DNA of 21,112 bases. Source: Bacillota bacterium. Lineage in GTDB: Bacteria > Bacillota > Clostridia > Acetivibrionales > DSM-1351. The stretch covers positions 1 through 21,112 of the forward strand of contig JAEYWA010000073.1 in assembly GCA_023431385.1 (NCBI GenBank), given 5' to 3'. The notes under the pieces were generated by a model. That model saw only the letters and a program-made list of their open reading frames with translations. It did no database searches and had not been told where the DNA came from. Below are positions 7,248-14,594 of the stretch, one piece after another. The first letter of the stretch is position 1. Each line of letters begins with the position of its first letter. A program made the position numbers and the translations under genes.

Positions 7248-8501
7248 TCAGCAGCTCATTCCTGCCAAATAACCTGTTGAAAAAGCTATCGTCAGATTAA
7301 AACCTCCTGTATATGCATCTACATCTATGATTTCTCCGGCAAAGTGAAGACCTTTTACTTTTTTTGACTCCATCGTTGATGGGTTTATTTCATTGATCTT
7401 TATACCTCCGGCTGTGACAATTGCTTCCTTTATGGGTCTTGCAGCCATAATGGTTACCTCAAGATGCTTTAATAATGAAACAAGCTTTTTTCTTTCTTCT
7501 TTTGTAATTTGATGTACCGGCTTGTATTGATCTATTCCTGAAAGGAAAATCATAACTGGTATAAGTTTCTGGGGAAGCAATTCTTCCAGTGAATTCTTAA
7601 ACTGCTTTCTGCTGTACTTATCAAAATCTCGCTGTACTCTTTCATCAAGTTTTTCTTCTGAGAGGGCAGGTTTCAAATCAATTGACAATTTGACATCTTT
7701 AAAATCATATGAAAGCAAATGTCTGCTGGCACTAAGAATTACAGGACCCGATACGCCAAAGTGAGTAAATATCATTTCACCAAAGTCACTATATATCTCT
7801 TTTCCCTTATTATTCTTAAAGGTTACAGATATATTCTTAAGAGATAAGCCCTGTAAATCCCTAACCCACTCCTCTTTTGTCACCAGTGGTACAAGAGAGG
7901 GCTGTAACGTTGTAATGGTATGGCCCAGCTTCTTTGCCATTTCATAACCATCTCCTGTAGAACCTGTCCCAGGATAGGACATTCCTCCTACAGCAAGAAT
8001 AACAGAATCAGCTCCCAGTACCGTACCATCGGTCAAATCAACACCACTAACACTGCCGTTTTCCACCTGGATACTTTTTACAGGGGAATTCTTTCGTATA
8101 CTAACATTGTTTTTATTTAAAAACTTTATAAGAGCTGCTACCACGTCCTTGGCTGAATCTGAGACCGGAAATACTCTACCTCCCCTTTCGACCTTTGTCT
8201 CAAGACCAAGTTGGTTGAAGAATTCAATAAGATCCTGATTTGAAAAGGTATAAAAGGCGGAATATAAAAAATTTCCGTTACCCGGAGTATTTTCTATAAG
8301 GCCTTCAATATCTGTATCATTTGTAATATTACAGCGGCCCTTTCCTGAAATTAATATCTTTCTCCCGAGACGGTCATTTTTTTCACAAAGTACCACACTA
8401 TTACCTCTATGCGCAGCAATGCCTGCAGCCATAATGCCTGCAGGCCCTCCTCCTATAACTATTACTTTTTTTGTATCCATGTTTATGTCCATGCCCAGCA
8501 T
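7248..8501 (-). CDS. YhiN/HI0933-type NAD(P)/FAD-dependent oxidoreductase
   Basis: A flavoprotein of the HI0933/YhiN family, whose physiological substrate is not established. The 417 residues start with an FAD-binding dinucleotide fold (VIVIGGGPAGIMAAG, 13-27). The family signature GRKILISGKGRCNITND follows. The C-terminus closes with HFAGEIIDVDAYTGGFNLTIAFSTG, which completes the FAD site. The length is normal for the family. The start is uncertain: ATG codons at 8501, 8492 and 8480 are in frame and none has a good ribosome site. A strong AAGGAGG lies farther upstream at 8566-8560 but leads into a frame that stops at once. The gene commonly sits near cmk in clostridia, as here. Confidence 0.9.
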   Translation of the reverse strand: MLGMDINMDTKKVIVIGGGPAGIMAAGIAAHRGNSVVLCEKNDRLGRKILISGKGRCNITNDTDIEGLIENTPGNGNFLYSAFYTFSNQDLIEFFNQLGLETKVERGGRVFPVSDSAKDVVAALIKFLNKNNVSIRKNSPVKSIQVENGSVSGVDLTDGTVLGADSVILAVGGMSYPGTGSTGDGYEMAKKLGHTITTLQPSLVPLVTKEEWVRDLQGLSLKNISVTFKNNKGKEIYSDFGEMIFTHFGVSGPVILSASRHLLSYDFKDVKLSIDLKPALSEEKLDERVQRDFDKYSRKQFKNSLEELLPQKLIPVMIFLSGIDQYKPVHQITKEERKKLVSLLKHLEVTIMAARPIKEAIVTAGGIKINEINPSTMESKKVKGLHFAGEIIDVDAYTGGFNLTIAFSTGYLAGMSC

Positions 8502-8513
8502 TTCGCAATGAAC

Positions 8514-8566
8514 ATCAAGGAACTATGTATTCCTTGATAGAAATGGCACGGGCCCGGTACCTCCTT
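8514..8566 (-). promoter_or_regulatory. structured leader with strong ribosome site but short frame
   Basis: On the minus strand AAGGAGG (8566-8560) is followed after 10 nt by a GTG (8549). Its frame has eight codons and stops at TAG (8525-8523). That frame is the same as the YhiN-type gene but closed by the stop. The ribosome site overlaps a GGTAC/GTGCC stem. A perfect 9-bp hairpin (ATCAAGGAA with TTCCTTGAT, 8514-8538) follows. It may be a translated leader or coupling element; this is inference. Confidence 0.35.
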
Positions 8567-8646
8567 AATTCATTTTTAGATTTCTCTAAGCTTAACTCCT
8601 AGTAGCTGTGTAGCAGCCTCAGATATTGTAAGAAAAGCCTTACGAT

Positions 8647-9543
8647 TTAGAGCTTTTCATTATTGTATTCGTCATCTTTCTCGTAGACCTGGTATTCGTC
8701 CCATATTTTTTCAAGCTTCTCAAAGGTATTGTACACTTCATTTTTACGTCTCATACCTATTGCAACTATAAGTGCATTTATCAGGCTTAAGGGCGCAACA
8801 AGGGAATCCACGAAAGAAGCCATATCACTTCTTGCAAGTAAGGATAAATCCGCTGTTTTAGATACAGGTGATTCGGCGCTGTCGGTCAGGGCAATTGTCT
8901 TGACCCCCTGATTTTTTGCAAATTGCATTGCCTTAATGGTTCTCTTTGAATAACGAGGGAAGCTGACGCCTATAACAACGTCTCCCTCCTTGGCTCTTAT
9001 AATCTGTTCAAACATTTCACTGACACTGGTTGTATGAACAAGTCTTACATTGTCGAAAATTAAATTGAAGTAAAAACCTAAAAAACTTGCAAGAGGAGCT
9101 GAACTTCTGACACCGAGAATATAAATTCTTTTGGCGTTAAGAATTGTCTCCACAATATTATTAAAGTCAGAATTATCAATCTGTTCAAGGGTTATTTTTA
9201 TTTTGTCCATGTCAGATTGTAGTACACTCTTCAGTATATTGTCTTCATTTATCCTGTTGGAGGATACCTCTATTCGTTGTACTGCCGTCAGCTTGCTTTT
9301 AATCAACTCCTGAAGAACTTTCTGAAGCTTGGGATATCCATCAAATCCAAGCTCGATGGCAAATCTTACAACAGTTGATTCACTGACTCCCACTATTTCT
9401 CCAAGCTTAGCAGCTGTAACATAGGCTGCCTTATCATAATGGTTAAGAATATAGTTTGCAATAAGCTTCTGCCCTTTACTGAAGTCATTATATTTCTGCT
9501 GAATAATATTTATCAGATCATTGTTTTTCTGGATACCGTTCAT
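8647..9543 (-). CDS. RpiR/MurR-family transcriptional regulator
   Basis: A sugar-phosphate-responsive DNA-binding regulator. The N-terminal helix-turn-helix of the RpiR type spans about 20-85 (VTAAKLGEIVGVSESTVVRF at 42-61). A SIS sugar-phosphate-binding domain covers about 135-265, starting RIYILGVRSSAPLASF, with VIGVSFPRYSKRT and IALTDSAESPVSK. The 298 residues are typical. GGAGG six bases before the ATG fixes the start. It has its own sigma-A promoter overlapping the end of the glycosidase gene upstream, and could regulate that gene. The effector cannot be read from sequence. A long acidic/polar C-terminal tail (YEKDDEYNNEKL) is not part of the SIS fold. Confidence 0.92.
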   Translation of the reverse strand: MNGIQKNNDLINIIQQKYNDFSKGQKLIANYILNHYDKAAYVTAAKLGEIVGVSESTVVRFAIELGFDGYPKLQKVLQELIKSKLTAVQRIEVSSNRINEDNILKSVLQSDMDKIKITLEQIDNSDFNNIVETILNAKRIYILGVRSSAPLASFLGFYFNLIFDNVRLVHTTSVSEMFEQIIRAKEGDVVIGVSFPRYSKRTIKAMQFAKNQGVKTIALTDSAESPVSKTADLSLLARSDMASFVDSLVAPLSLINALIVAIGMRRKNEVYNTFEKLEKIWDEYQVYEKDDEYNNEKL

Positions 9544-9608
9544 ATTTCCTCCAAATCATATTGGTAATTCACATAATTATTTGTAAAGCTATTCTGTAAA
9601 TTTATACT

Positions 9609-9640
9609 ATTATATTACCTTTTTGCAGGATAAAAATCAA
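9609..9640 (-). promoter_or_regulatory. sigma-A promoter of the RpiR-type gene
   Basis: On the minus strand TTGATT (9640-9635) and TAATAT (9617-9612) are 17 nt apart, and a TATAAT also overlaps at 9614-9609. The -35 box overlaps the stop codon of the glycosidase gene. It would give the regulator independent expression. Confidence 0.6.
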
Positions 9641-10617
9641 GTCCTTGCATTTTTATCAATACATCTCAAATAGTCCTCATAAGCCACTTCCATTAGTATA
9701 TAGAAGGCTTGTATTTCCGGAGCAGTGGCTGGAGCATTAAAGTCAGGTACTCCGCAGGAACCCTGTATAAGGCCGTTCTCATCAACTCTCCCGTAAGAAG
9801 CCATACGCATTCTATCAGCCTGGAAGATATACTCTTTGTCCAACCAGTTGTTTGTCACACCCCTGTATATAGAATAGCTGAGCATTTGTGCAAGATTTGA
9901 ATCAATGAAGGTCTGCGGATCATCGACTATATCATGAAACAGGCCACTTTCACATTGGTAGTTCAGACAGCCGTCTATGACCTCTTTTAAATAGCCCTTA
10001 AGACGTTCCCTTTCACTGTTCAAGCTCTCGGGAAGTTCTTTAAGCACTCTTACCAGCCCAGCTGCAACCCACCCATTTCCAACTCCCCAGTAAAGCCCTC
10101 TGGAAAAACTGCAAAGATTATCATCCCATTGATGAGCATATAGTTTTTTTTCTTCATTGAAAAGGTATTTTCTGTAGCCCTGTATTTGCCTCACTGCCTC
10201 ATTATAATAGCCTGCTGCCGCCAGAAAGGGCGGAGACATATAAACCGAATCCACCCAGAACTTACCTTCATTTTCATTATGGTATATGATGCCATCCTTT
10301 GATTTTGGAGCTCGATACAGTAAATATTCCAGCATTTTTTGTGCTGCAATCTTGAAAATTTCTTCCCCGGTAATTTCAGCAGCCCAAAGGACTATTTCCC
10401 CGTTTGCCGCAGCATCTGTGACGGGTACCCTTTCATACTTCATGCCCAGTCTGCCATCTACATATTGATTTGTCACAGCTTCTCTGGCCATGAGTACGGC
10501 CATTTCAATATCTCTCTGTTCATAAAATGCCTGTGCTACCACTCCTTGTTCCCATGGCCAGCGCTGCATGGCTAATACAGCCTTCTTTACTTTTTCCATA
10601 ATCTCTGCTCTATTCAT
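9637..10617 (-). CDS. glycoside hydrolase family 88/105 (unsaturated uronyl hydrolase)
   Basis: These enzymes remove the 4,5-unsaturated uronic acid left at the non-reducing end by pectin or glycosaminoglycan lyases, through hydration of the double bond. The 326 residues form the expected (alpha/alpha)6 barrel without a signal peptide, so it acts in the cytoplasm on imported disaccharides. WVDSVYMSPPFLAAAGYY (121-138) contains the likely catalytic Asp123. HQWDD (162-166) and GLYWGVGNGWVAAGL (174-188) match the conserved core of YteR-like enzymes. In the segment TFIDSNLAQM an Asp stands where the family often has Glu. GGAG 8 nt before the ATG supports the start. It follows the HAD gene by 51 nt. 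GH105 (rhamnogalacturonan) is likelier than GH88, but the substrate is not certain. Confidence 0.85.
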   Translation of the reverse strand: MNRAEIMEKVKKAVLAMQRWPWEQGVVAQAFYEQRDIEMAVLMAREAVTNQYVDGRLGMKYERVPVTDAAANGEIVLWAAEITGEEIFKIAAQKMLEYLLYRAPKSKDGIIYHNENEGKFWVDSVYMSPPFLAAAGYYNEAVRQIQGYRKYLFNEEKKLYAHQWDDNLCSFSRGLYWGVGNGWVAAGLVRVLKELPESLNSERERLKGYLKEVIDGCLNYQCESGLFHDIVDDPQTFIDSNLAQMLSYSIYRGVTNNWLDKEYIFQADRMRMASYGRVDENGLIQGSCGVPDFNAPATAPEIQAFYILMEVAYEDYLRCIDKNART

Positions 10618-10668
10618 GAGTTTTCTCCATTTATCGTTAATTTATATATAATAGGATAAACAAATAAT

Positions 10669-11325
10669 TTAATTTAAGAGGAAGGGAATTAATTCTGAAA
10701 TATCATTAATAAAATTAGCTTCAGCTTCTGATATCCTGTTATAGCTTTGGTGCCCGTAACAAACCAACAGACAATCACATTGTAAGGCTTTTGATACTTC
10801 AAAATCATGTAGGGTATCCCCAACCAGAAGTACTCTTTCAGGCTTGAGCTTCAATTGATCCATAAGCGCTATACCCACTTCAATTTTGCTTGCTGCATAG
10901 TGATTATCAAGACCCGTTATCCTATCAAAAAAACTTGATATACCTAATGGTTCTATCGCTTTTTCCAAATCCGACTGTTGTGTTGCTGACAATATGTATT
11001 GCTTCAAGCCTGAAGCTTTTATATCAGAAAGTACCTGTTCAGCTCCATCAAACAATTTGAAATTGTATTTTTCTAAGTCAAACACAGAAATAAACTCTGC
11101 AGCAAGTGTTTCAAACGGCTCCATTTCAAAATTAAATCCCAACTTATTATAATATTCCTTGACCGGAAACGTAAATATTTCCTTATATCGAGCTATATCC
11201 AGTAAAGGTAAACCCCGTTTGATCAACATAGTATTCATCGCTTCCACTACAATTGAAACATCATTCAACAGTGTTCCATTCCAATCCCAAATAATATGTT
11301 GGTATTTGCGACTCAAATTTACCAT
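10669..11325 (-). CDS. HAD-superfamily phosphatase (phosphoglycolate phosphatase-like)
   Basis: A cytoplasmic haloacid-dehalogenase-fold phosphatase with a helical cap, similar to Gph/PGPase. Motif I is IIWDWNGTLLND, with nucleophile Asp14. Motif II is YILSATQQ (Ser113), motif III is Lys147, and motif IV is LLVGDTLHDFEVSKA (Asp170, Asp174). The residue two after the nucleophile, usually Asp and acting as general acid/base, is Asn16; DWNGT variants occur in a natural subgroup. The 218 residues are typical. AGGAG lies about 11 nt before the ATG. It is first in the minus-strand order HAD - GH88/105 and has a strong promoter overlapped by a LexA-like box. The substrate is unknown; phosphoglycolate or a sugar phosphate are both possible. 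Confidence 0.85.
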   Translation of the reverse strand: MVNLSRKYQHIIWDWNGTLLNDVSIVVEAMNTMLIKRGLPLLDIARYKEIFTFPVKEYYNKLGFNFEMEPFETLAAEFISVFDLEKYNFKLFDGAEQVLSDIKASGLKQYILSATQQSDLEKAIEPLGISSFFDRITGLDNHYAASKIEVGIALMDQLKLKPERVLLVGDTLHDFEVSKALQCDCLLVCYGHQSYNRISEAEANFINDISELIPFLLN

Positions 11326-11352
11326 TGTATATATTTCTCCTATTATTATTTT

Positions 11353-11366
11353 AGAACATGCGTTCT
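11353..11366 (-). promoter_or_regulatory. LexA/DinR-like operator (SOS box)
   Basis: AGAACATGCGTTCT contains a perfect GAAC-N4-GTTC palindrome. The inner bases ATGC fit the Gram-positive RNRY rule of the consensus CGAACRNRYGTTCG; only the outermost C and G differ. It lies 5 nt after the -10 box, covering the predicted start point of the HAD promoter and 28 nt before its ATG. That is a position where a repressor would block transcription. Confidence 0.6.
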
Positions 11367-11371
11367 GTAAT

Positions 11372-11400
11372 ATTATATTTTATTAAGGTCAATTAATCAA
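11372..11400 (-). promoter_or_regulatory. sigma-A promoter of HAD-GH88/105 genes
   Basis: On the minus strand TTGATT (11400-11395), a 17-nt spacer and a perfect TATAAT (11377-11372) form a strong promoter. The predicted start near 11365 falls inside the LexA-like box. Confidence 0.7.
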
Positions 11401-11485
11401 TTAGTTAAATACTATCAAGTTTTAATATGTATTATGATTATTAATCTTAAATCTAACTAATAATAAAAAACGATTATAAATTTCG

Positions 11486-11520
11486 AGGTCAATTACAAAG
11501 GCTTCGGCCGTAATTGACCT
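11486..11520 (+). repeat. inverted repeat with UUCG-capped hairpin
   Basis: AGGTCAATTAC (11486-11496) pairs perfectly with GTAATTGACCT (11510-11520). Inside, GGC-TTCG-GCC adds a stem closed by a UUCG tetraloop. It ends 8 nt before the ribosome site of the next gene. A weak TATAAA at 11475-11480 would place the transcript start at the hairpin's first base. The motif AGGTCAATTA also occurs at 11386-11395. It could be an mRNA-stabilising 5' hairpin or a protein operator. No T-run follows directly, so it is not a standard terminator. Confidence 0.7.
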
Positions 11521-11538
11521 AATGATCCGGAGCAAACT

Positions 11539-12204
11539 ATGATTCAGATAGATGACGCAGGCAGCGGCAGTTTTGTCGGTGGAACCTGTATTGGGTTTTA
11601 CCGTCCTGAGACAAATGAATATTATTTCGACATTATACCTGTTGAGCTTTATGATATTAACAACTTTAAAAAAAAGCTCTACCTCGACTGTGTAGTTGAT
11701 ATAGCTGAAAAGGCCTTTGATGCTCTGAAGGTTAATCAGCATGAAACAATAGAAATCTGCCGTGGGTACATGTTTGAAAAGCTAAAGCCCTGGTTGACTG
11801 ATAATGGCTTCTGCTGGTATGTTACCCAAATTACAGGAAGAATTCAAGAAGTGGTTGAAAAAAACTTTGAATTATATACAGTTAAATTGGGGCTTCCGTC
11901 AGAATATATTAAATATACCCGTTATCCCTTCCATTTTCATAAATTACTTAGATGGGTGTTATCAGATTATAAAAACCGTATTATTCTTTGTAAGGTAGGC
12001 TGGAAGAGCTGGCAAAAGCTTAAGGATATATCTCCGACCATTTCTTTCTCAAAAATGGAGTATACAAATTATTATTGCCTTAAATGCGGGAAACGGATCA
12101 AAAAGGGATCAAATATAGCAATTCTTGAGTTTTACAGTAATCAACTGAATTATATATATCTCCATAAAGGGTGTGAGGAACAACAGCAATTAGCCAGCAG
12201 ATAA
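11539..12204 (+). CDS. unknown protein with N-terminal acidic motif and C-terminal Cys/His cluster
   Basis: The 221 residues were not assigned to a named family. The N-terminus IQIDDAGSGSFVGGTCIGFYR, followed by a strand, an amphipathic helix (LDCVVDIAEKAFDAL) and IEICRGYMF, resembles the order of strands in an RNase H-like fold with acidic residues. This is only a hypothesis. The C-terminal part has YCLKCGKRIKKGS then YLHKGC, a C-x2-C ... H-x2-C pattern suited to binding zinc. There is no signal peptide or membrane segment. An in-frame TGA at 11515 and GGAG at 11529-11532 support the ATG at 11539. It converges on the MFS gene with 8 nt between stop codons and is divergent from the HAD gene, sharing a 213-nt spacer that contains the LexA-like box. 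Confidence 0.75.
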   Translation: MIQIDDAGSGSFVGGTCIGFYRPETNEYYFDIIPVELYDINNFKKKLYLDCVVDIAEKAFDALKVNQHETIEICRGYMFEKLKPWLTDNGFCWYVTQITGRIQEVVEKNFELYTVKLGLPSEYIKYTRYPFHFHKLLRWVLSDYKNRIILCKVGWKSWQKLKDISPTISFSKMEYTNYYCLKCGKRIKKGSNIAILEFYSNQLNYIYLHKGCEEQQQLASR

Positions 12205-12212
12205 TAAAAAAT

Positions 12213-13385
12213 TTATATCCTTTGCGCCTCTATATATGAAGCAGATGACTTTTCAGTTTTTGAAAGATAAATAAGTATCATTGCCGATAAACAGCATATT
12301 ACAGCTGCAACTTTAAAATACGAAAATATGCCAAAAGTATTTACCATCTGCCCGCTAAAAAAACTCCCCGTCAAACCACCTGCTCCATAGCTTACAGACC
12401 AGAATACCGCCAGACCTGTTGATTTTTGTCCTTCATCCACCATTTTGTTAACTAACTTAACAGCACCAAAATACCATAGGGCAAAGGCAAGACTAGATAC
12501 AGGCTGTGATACAACCCATATCCATAGCACTGGAAAAAACCCTAGTATACCTACACGTGCTATATACAAAACTGTTCCTGATATTAAAATAAGCCATGGA
12601 GATATCTTCCCTATAATTCTATCCAGGTAATAAAACAGAAATACTTCCGGTATTATTTCAATTACCCAGGCAGACCCCAGTATTACACCAGACGCTTTAA
12701 GATTATTCAGTCCAACCGGAAAAAAGATTTCATACCCTTTAAGTACAACTCCTGTGAGGAATAACGAAAATAAAAGTATTATAAATCTTGTGTTTTTAAA
12801 GAAGTAAAAGTGACTAAAATCGATTCTATTTCTTTTTGAAGCTTTCTTGTTTGCTGCTGCACATTTAGTGTTCGGCAACCTTAATACAATCAATAGTGTT
12901 ACTGCTAATAGAGCTATATGAATAGCAAAGCTCCAAAACCCTAAAATACTGCTTTTGAATAATCCACCTAAAAAAGCTGCAACACCATAGCCTATTGAAC
13001 CCCACAACCTTATACTTCCATATTTGTCGTTTCTTAAAGACAAAACGGTAGCATCAATCAAGGAATTTATTGATGCAGCAAATATTGAATATATAAGTAG
13101 TACCGTAAAAAAACCATTGAAGGATGTTACAAACAGAAACCCGCCAGCAGAAAGAATAGTAAATATCAGTGTAAATCTCAGAACTTTTCCTGCGCCCCAT
13201 TTATCAGCGGCCCACCCCCAAAATGGCTGGAGTAACAACATGGAAGTTGGAATTATTGCCATAAGAGTACCAATCTCAGATGGATTAAGGTTTTTACTCA
13301 AATGAATTGCCAAATAAGGGAACATTATAGCCCCTGAAGCAAAGTAGAAAAACATTAGTATGTACAGTAAATATTTATTTCTCAT
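12213..13385 (-). CDS. MFS transporter (LacY/PPP-like group)
   Basis: The protein has 390 residues and about 12 hydrophobic helices. Between helices 2 and 3 is the MFS loop signature WGWAADKWGAGKVLR (56-70, Asp61). The overall pattern, beginning with helix one YLLYILMFFYFASGAIMFPYLAIHL and SPSEIG-like loop text (LNPSEIGTL), fits the MFS_1-like group that includes LacY and 3-phenylpropionate permease relatives. These are proton-linked importers of oligosaccharides or small organic acids. GGAGG 7 nt before the ATG fixes the start. It is divergent from an AraC-type regulator across a 193-nt spacer with direct repeats, so it is probably the regulator's target. A sugar substrate is likely but not shown; the nearby uronyl hydrolase is a possible partner. 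Confidence 0.88.
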   Translation of the reverse strand: MRNKYLLYILMFFYFASGAIMFPYLAIHLSKNLNPSEIGTLMAIIPTSMLLLQPFWGWAADKWGAGKVLRFTLIFTILSAGGFLFVTSFNGFFTVLLIYSIFAASINSLIDATVLSLRNDKYGSIRLWGSIGYGVAAFLGGLFKSSILGFWSFAIHIALLAVTLLIVLRLPNTKCAAANKKASKRNRIDFSHFYFFKNTRFIILLFSLFLTGVVLKGYEIFFPVGLNNLKASGVILGSAWVIEIIPEVFLFYYLDRIIGKISPWLILISGTVLYIARVGILGFFPVLWIWVVSQPVSSLAFALWYFGAVKLVNKMVDEGQKSTGLAVFWSVSYGAGGLTGSFFSGQMVNTFGIFSYFKVAAVICCLSAMILIYLSKTEKSSASYIEAQRI

Positions 13386-13413
13386 AGCAACACCTCCAAT
13401 AATGCAATTTTGC

Positions 13414-13457
13414 TTTTAAGTAGTTTCTGAATCAATTTTAAGTAATTTGTGAATCAA
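13414..13457. repeat. tandem 22-bp direct repeat, candidate AraC operator
   Basis: Two adjacent 22-bp copies (13414-13435 and 13436-13457) begin TTTTAAGTA and end TGAATCAA. They differ at only two positions. A spacing near two helical turns matches how AraC-family dimers bind paired direct half-sites. It lies between the MFS ribosome site and the AraC promoter, 29 bp from the MFS start codon. Confidence 0.6.
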
Positions 13458-13474
13458 TTAATACTATTTTGCTA

Positions 13475-13503
13475 TTTACACTGATGATATTTAGACATAT
13501 TAT
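13475..13503 (+). promoter_or_regulatory. sigma-A promoter of the AraC-type gene
   Basis: TTTACA (13475-13480), a 17-nt spacer and TATTAT (13498-13503) precede the regulator. The leader is about 70 nt and carries a small inverted repeat ATATCA/TGATAT (13528-13546). Confidence 0.6.
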
Positions 13504-13578
13504 ATATTTAGATGCTGAGAAAATCTCATATCAGTTTGCTTGATATAAGTACAATTTTGCTAAATTGGAGTGATATTT

Positions 13579-14451
13579 TTGAATATTGATGCCCTGCACG
13601 AAATACCATGTTTACAGAGTAATATGTTCCCGATTAGTATTTCAGTTTGTAATACTAATAAACATGGTAATGTGTTTCCGAACCATTGGCATGACCATAT
13701 TGAATTTTTGTATATTATAAACGGTAAAGGAATAATTGAGTGTAATTCTATACCCTACAATGTAAAGTCTGGTGATCTTGTGGTGGTTAACAGCAGAGAG
13801 CTTCATTGCGGCTACAGCCTGTCCGATTTTTTCATGTATTACTGTATAATAGTTGATCCAGTGCTTTTGCAGAGCAGTAATACAGATGCCTGTAATATAA
13901 AGTACATTAATCCAATAACAAGGAATCTTTTATTTTTTAGCAATTTAATTTGTGATGATAATGAACTCCTCGACTGTATAAACAGAATTCTCTCAGAATA
14001 TGATATGCAAAGAACCGGATATGAGCTTTCAATTAAATCAGACATTTATAAAACTCTGGTACTTTTGATGAGAAATCACGTAAGAAATACGGTTGAACAA
14101 AACATCTATGAATTACGAAAAAGGGAATTGGAAAGACTTAGACCGGCTCTGGAGTATATCGAAAACAACTATTTCAAGCAAATAAACGGGTCAGAGCTTT
14201 CAAAGCTCTGCAATATAAGCCGGTACCACTTTTGCCATCAGTTTAAGGAGATTACTGGGAAAACCGTTACAGAATACATAAATAATATTAGAATCAATAA
14301 GGCAGTTGAATTGTTATTCAGTACGAGTATGAATATTACTGAAATTTCACTGGCAACCGGCTTCAATGACATTAATTACTTTATTAGAATATTTAAAAAA
14401 CTCAGGGATATTCCTCCAACTGCTTTCAGGGCAAGATATTCACAAGGGTAA
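13579..14451 (+). CDS. AraC-family transcriptional regulator with cupin domain
   Basis: The 290-residue protein has an N-terminal cupin ligand-binding domain with HWHDHIEFLYIINGKG (36-51) and SGDLVVVNSRELH. The C-terminal double helix-turn-helix covers about 184-288 (NGSELSKLCNISRYHFCHQFKEITGKT, then ITEISLATGFNDINYFIRIFKK). This layout is typical of activators of sugar-uptake and degradation genes. The frame also opens at a GTG (13570), but that codon overlaps the GGAG (13567-13570). TTG at 13579, 8 nt after it, is the better start. It is divergent from the MFS gene and is most likely its activator. A bidirectional terminator follows the stop codon. Confidence 0.9.
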   Translation: MNIDALHEIPCLQSNMFPISISVCNTNKHGNVFPNHWHDHIEFLYIINGKGIIECNSIPYNVKSGDLVVVNSRELHCGYSLSDFFMYYCIIVDPVLLQSSNTDACNIKYINPITRNLLFFSNLICDDNELLDCINRILSEYDMQRTGYELSIKSDIYKTLVLLMRNHVRNTVEQNIYELRKRELERLRPALEYIENNYFKQINGSELSKLCNISRYHFCHQFKEITGKTVTEYINNIRINKAVELLFSTSMNITEISLATGFNDINYFIRIFKKLRDIPPTAFRARYSQG

Positions 14452-14458
14452 TTAATTA

Positions 14459-14503
14459 AAAAACCTGCTATAGACAAGTATTTTCACGTCATAGCAGGTT
14501 TTT
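14459..14503 (+). terminator. bidirectional terminator between AraC gene and transcarboxylase operon
   Basis: A long stem (14459-14475 with 14488-14503, core AACCTGCTAT/ATAGCAGGTT, one bulged A) has Ts on its 3' side on either strand. It separates two convergent units: the AraC gene and the 5S-type gene ending at 14595. Positions 14504-14594 show no other clear feature. Confidence 0.88.
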
Positions 14504-14594
14504 CAGGGATTTTATATAGGGATTATAGAATAGCCGTATTTATTAAATCTAACATATGTTATGTTTTAGGAAACATAATGCTTCATTAAAAGTA

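Noticed and set aside
9637..9660. Terminator at the end of the glycosidase gene
   Set aside because: An imperfect GCAAGGA/TCCTGC stem exists but is followed by As rather than Ts on the transcribed strand, and it overlaps the next gene's promoter.
11422..11742. 106-codon minus-strand frame over the start of the unknown plus-strand gene
   Set aside because: It overlaps the better-supported plus gene, has no ribosome site, and its composition is that of an antisense shadow.
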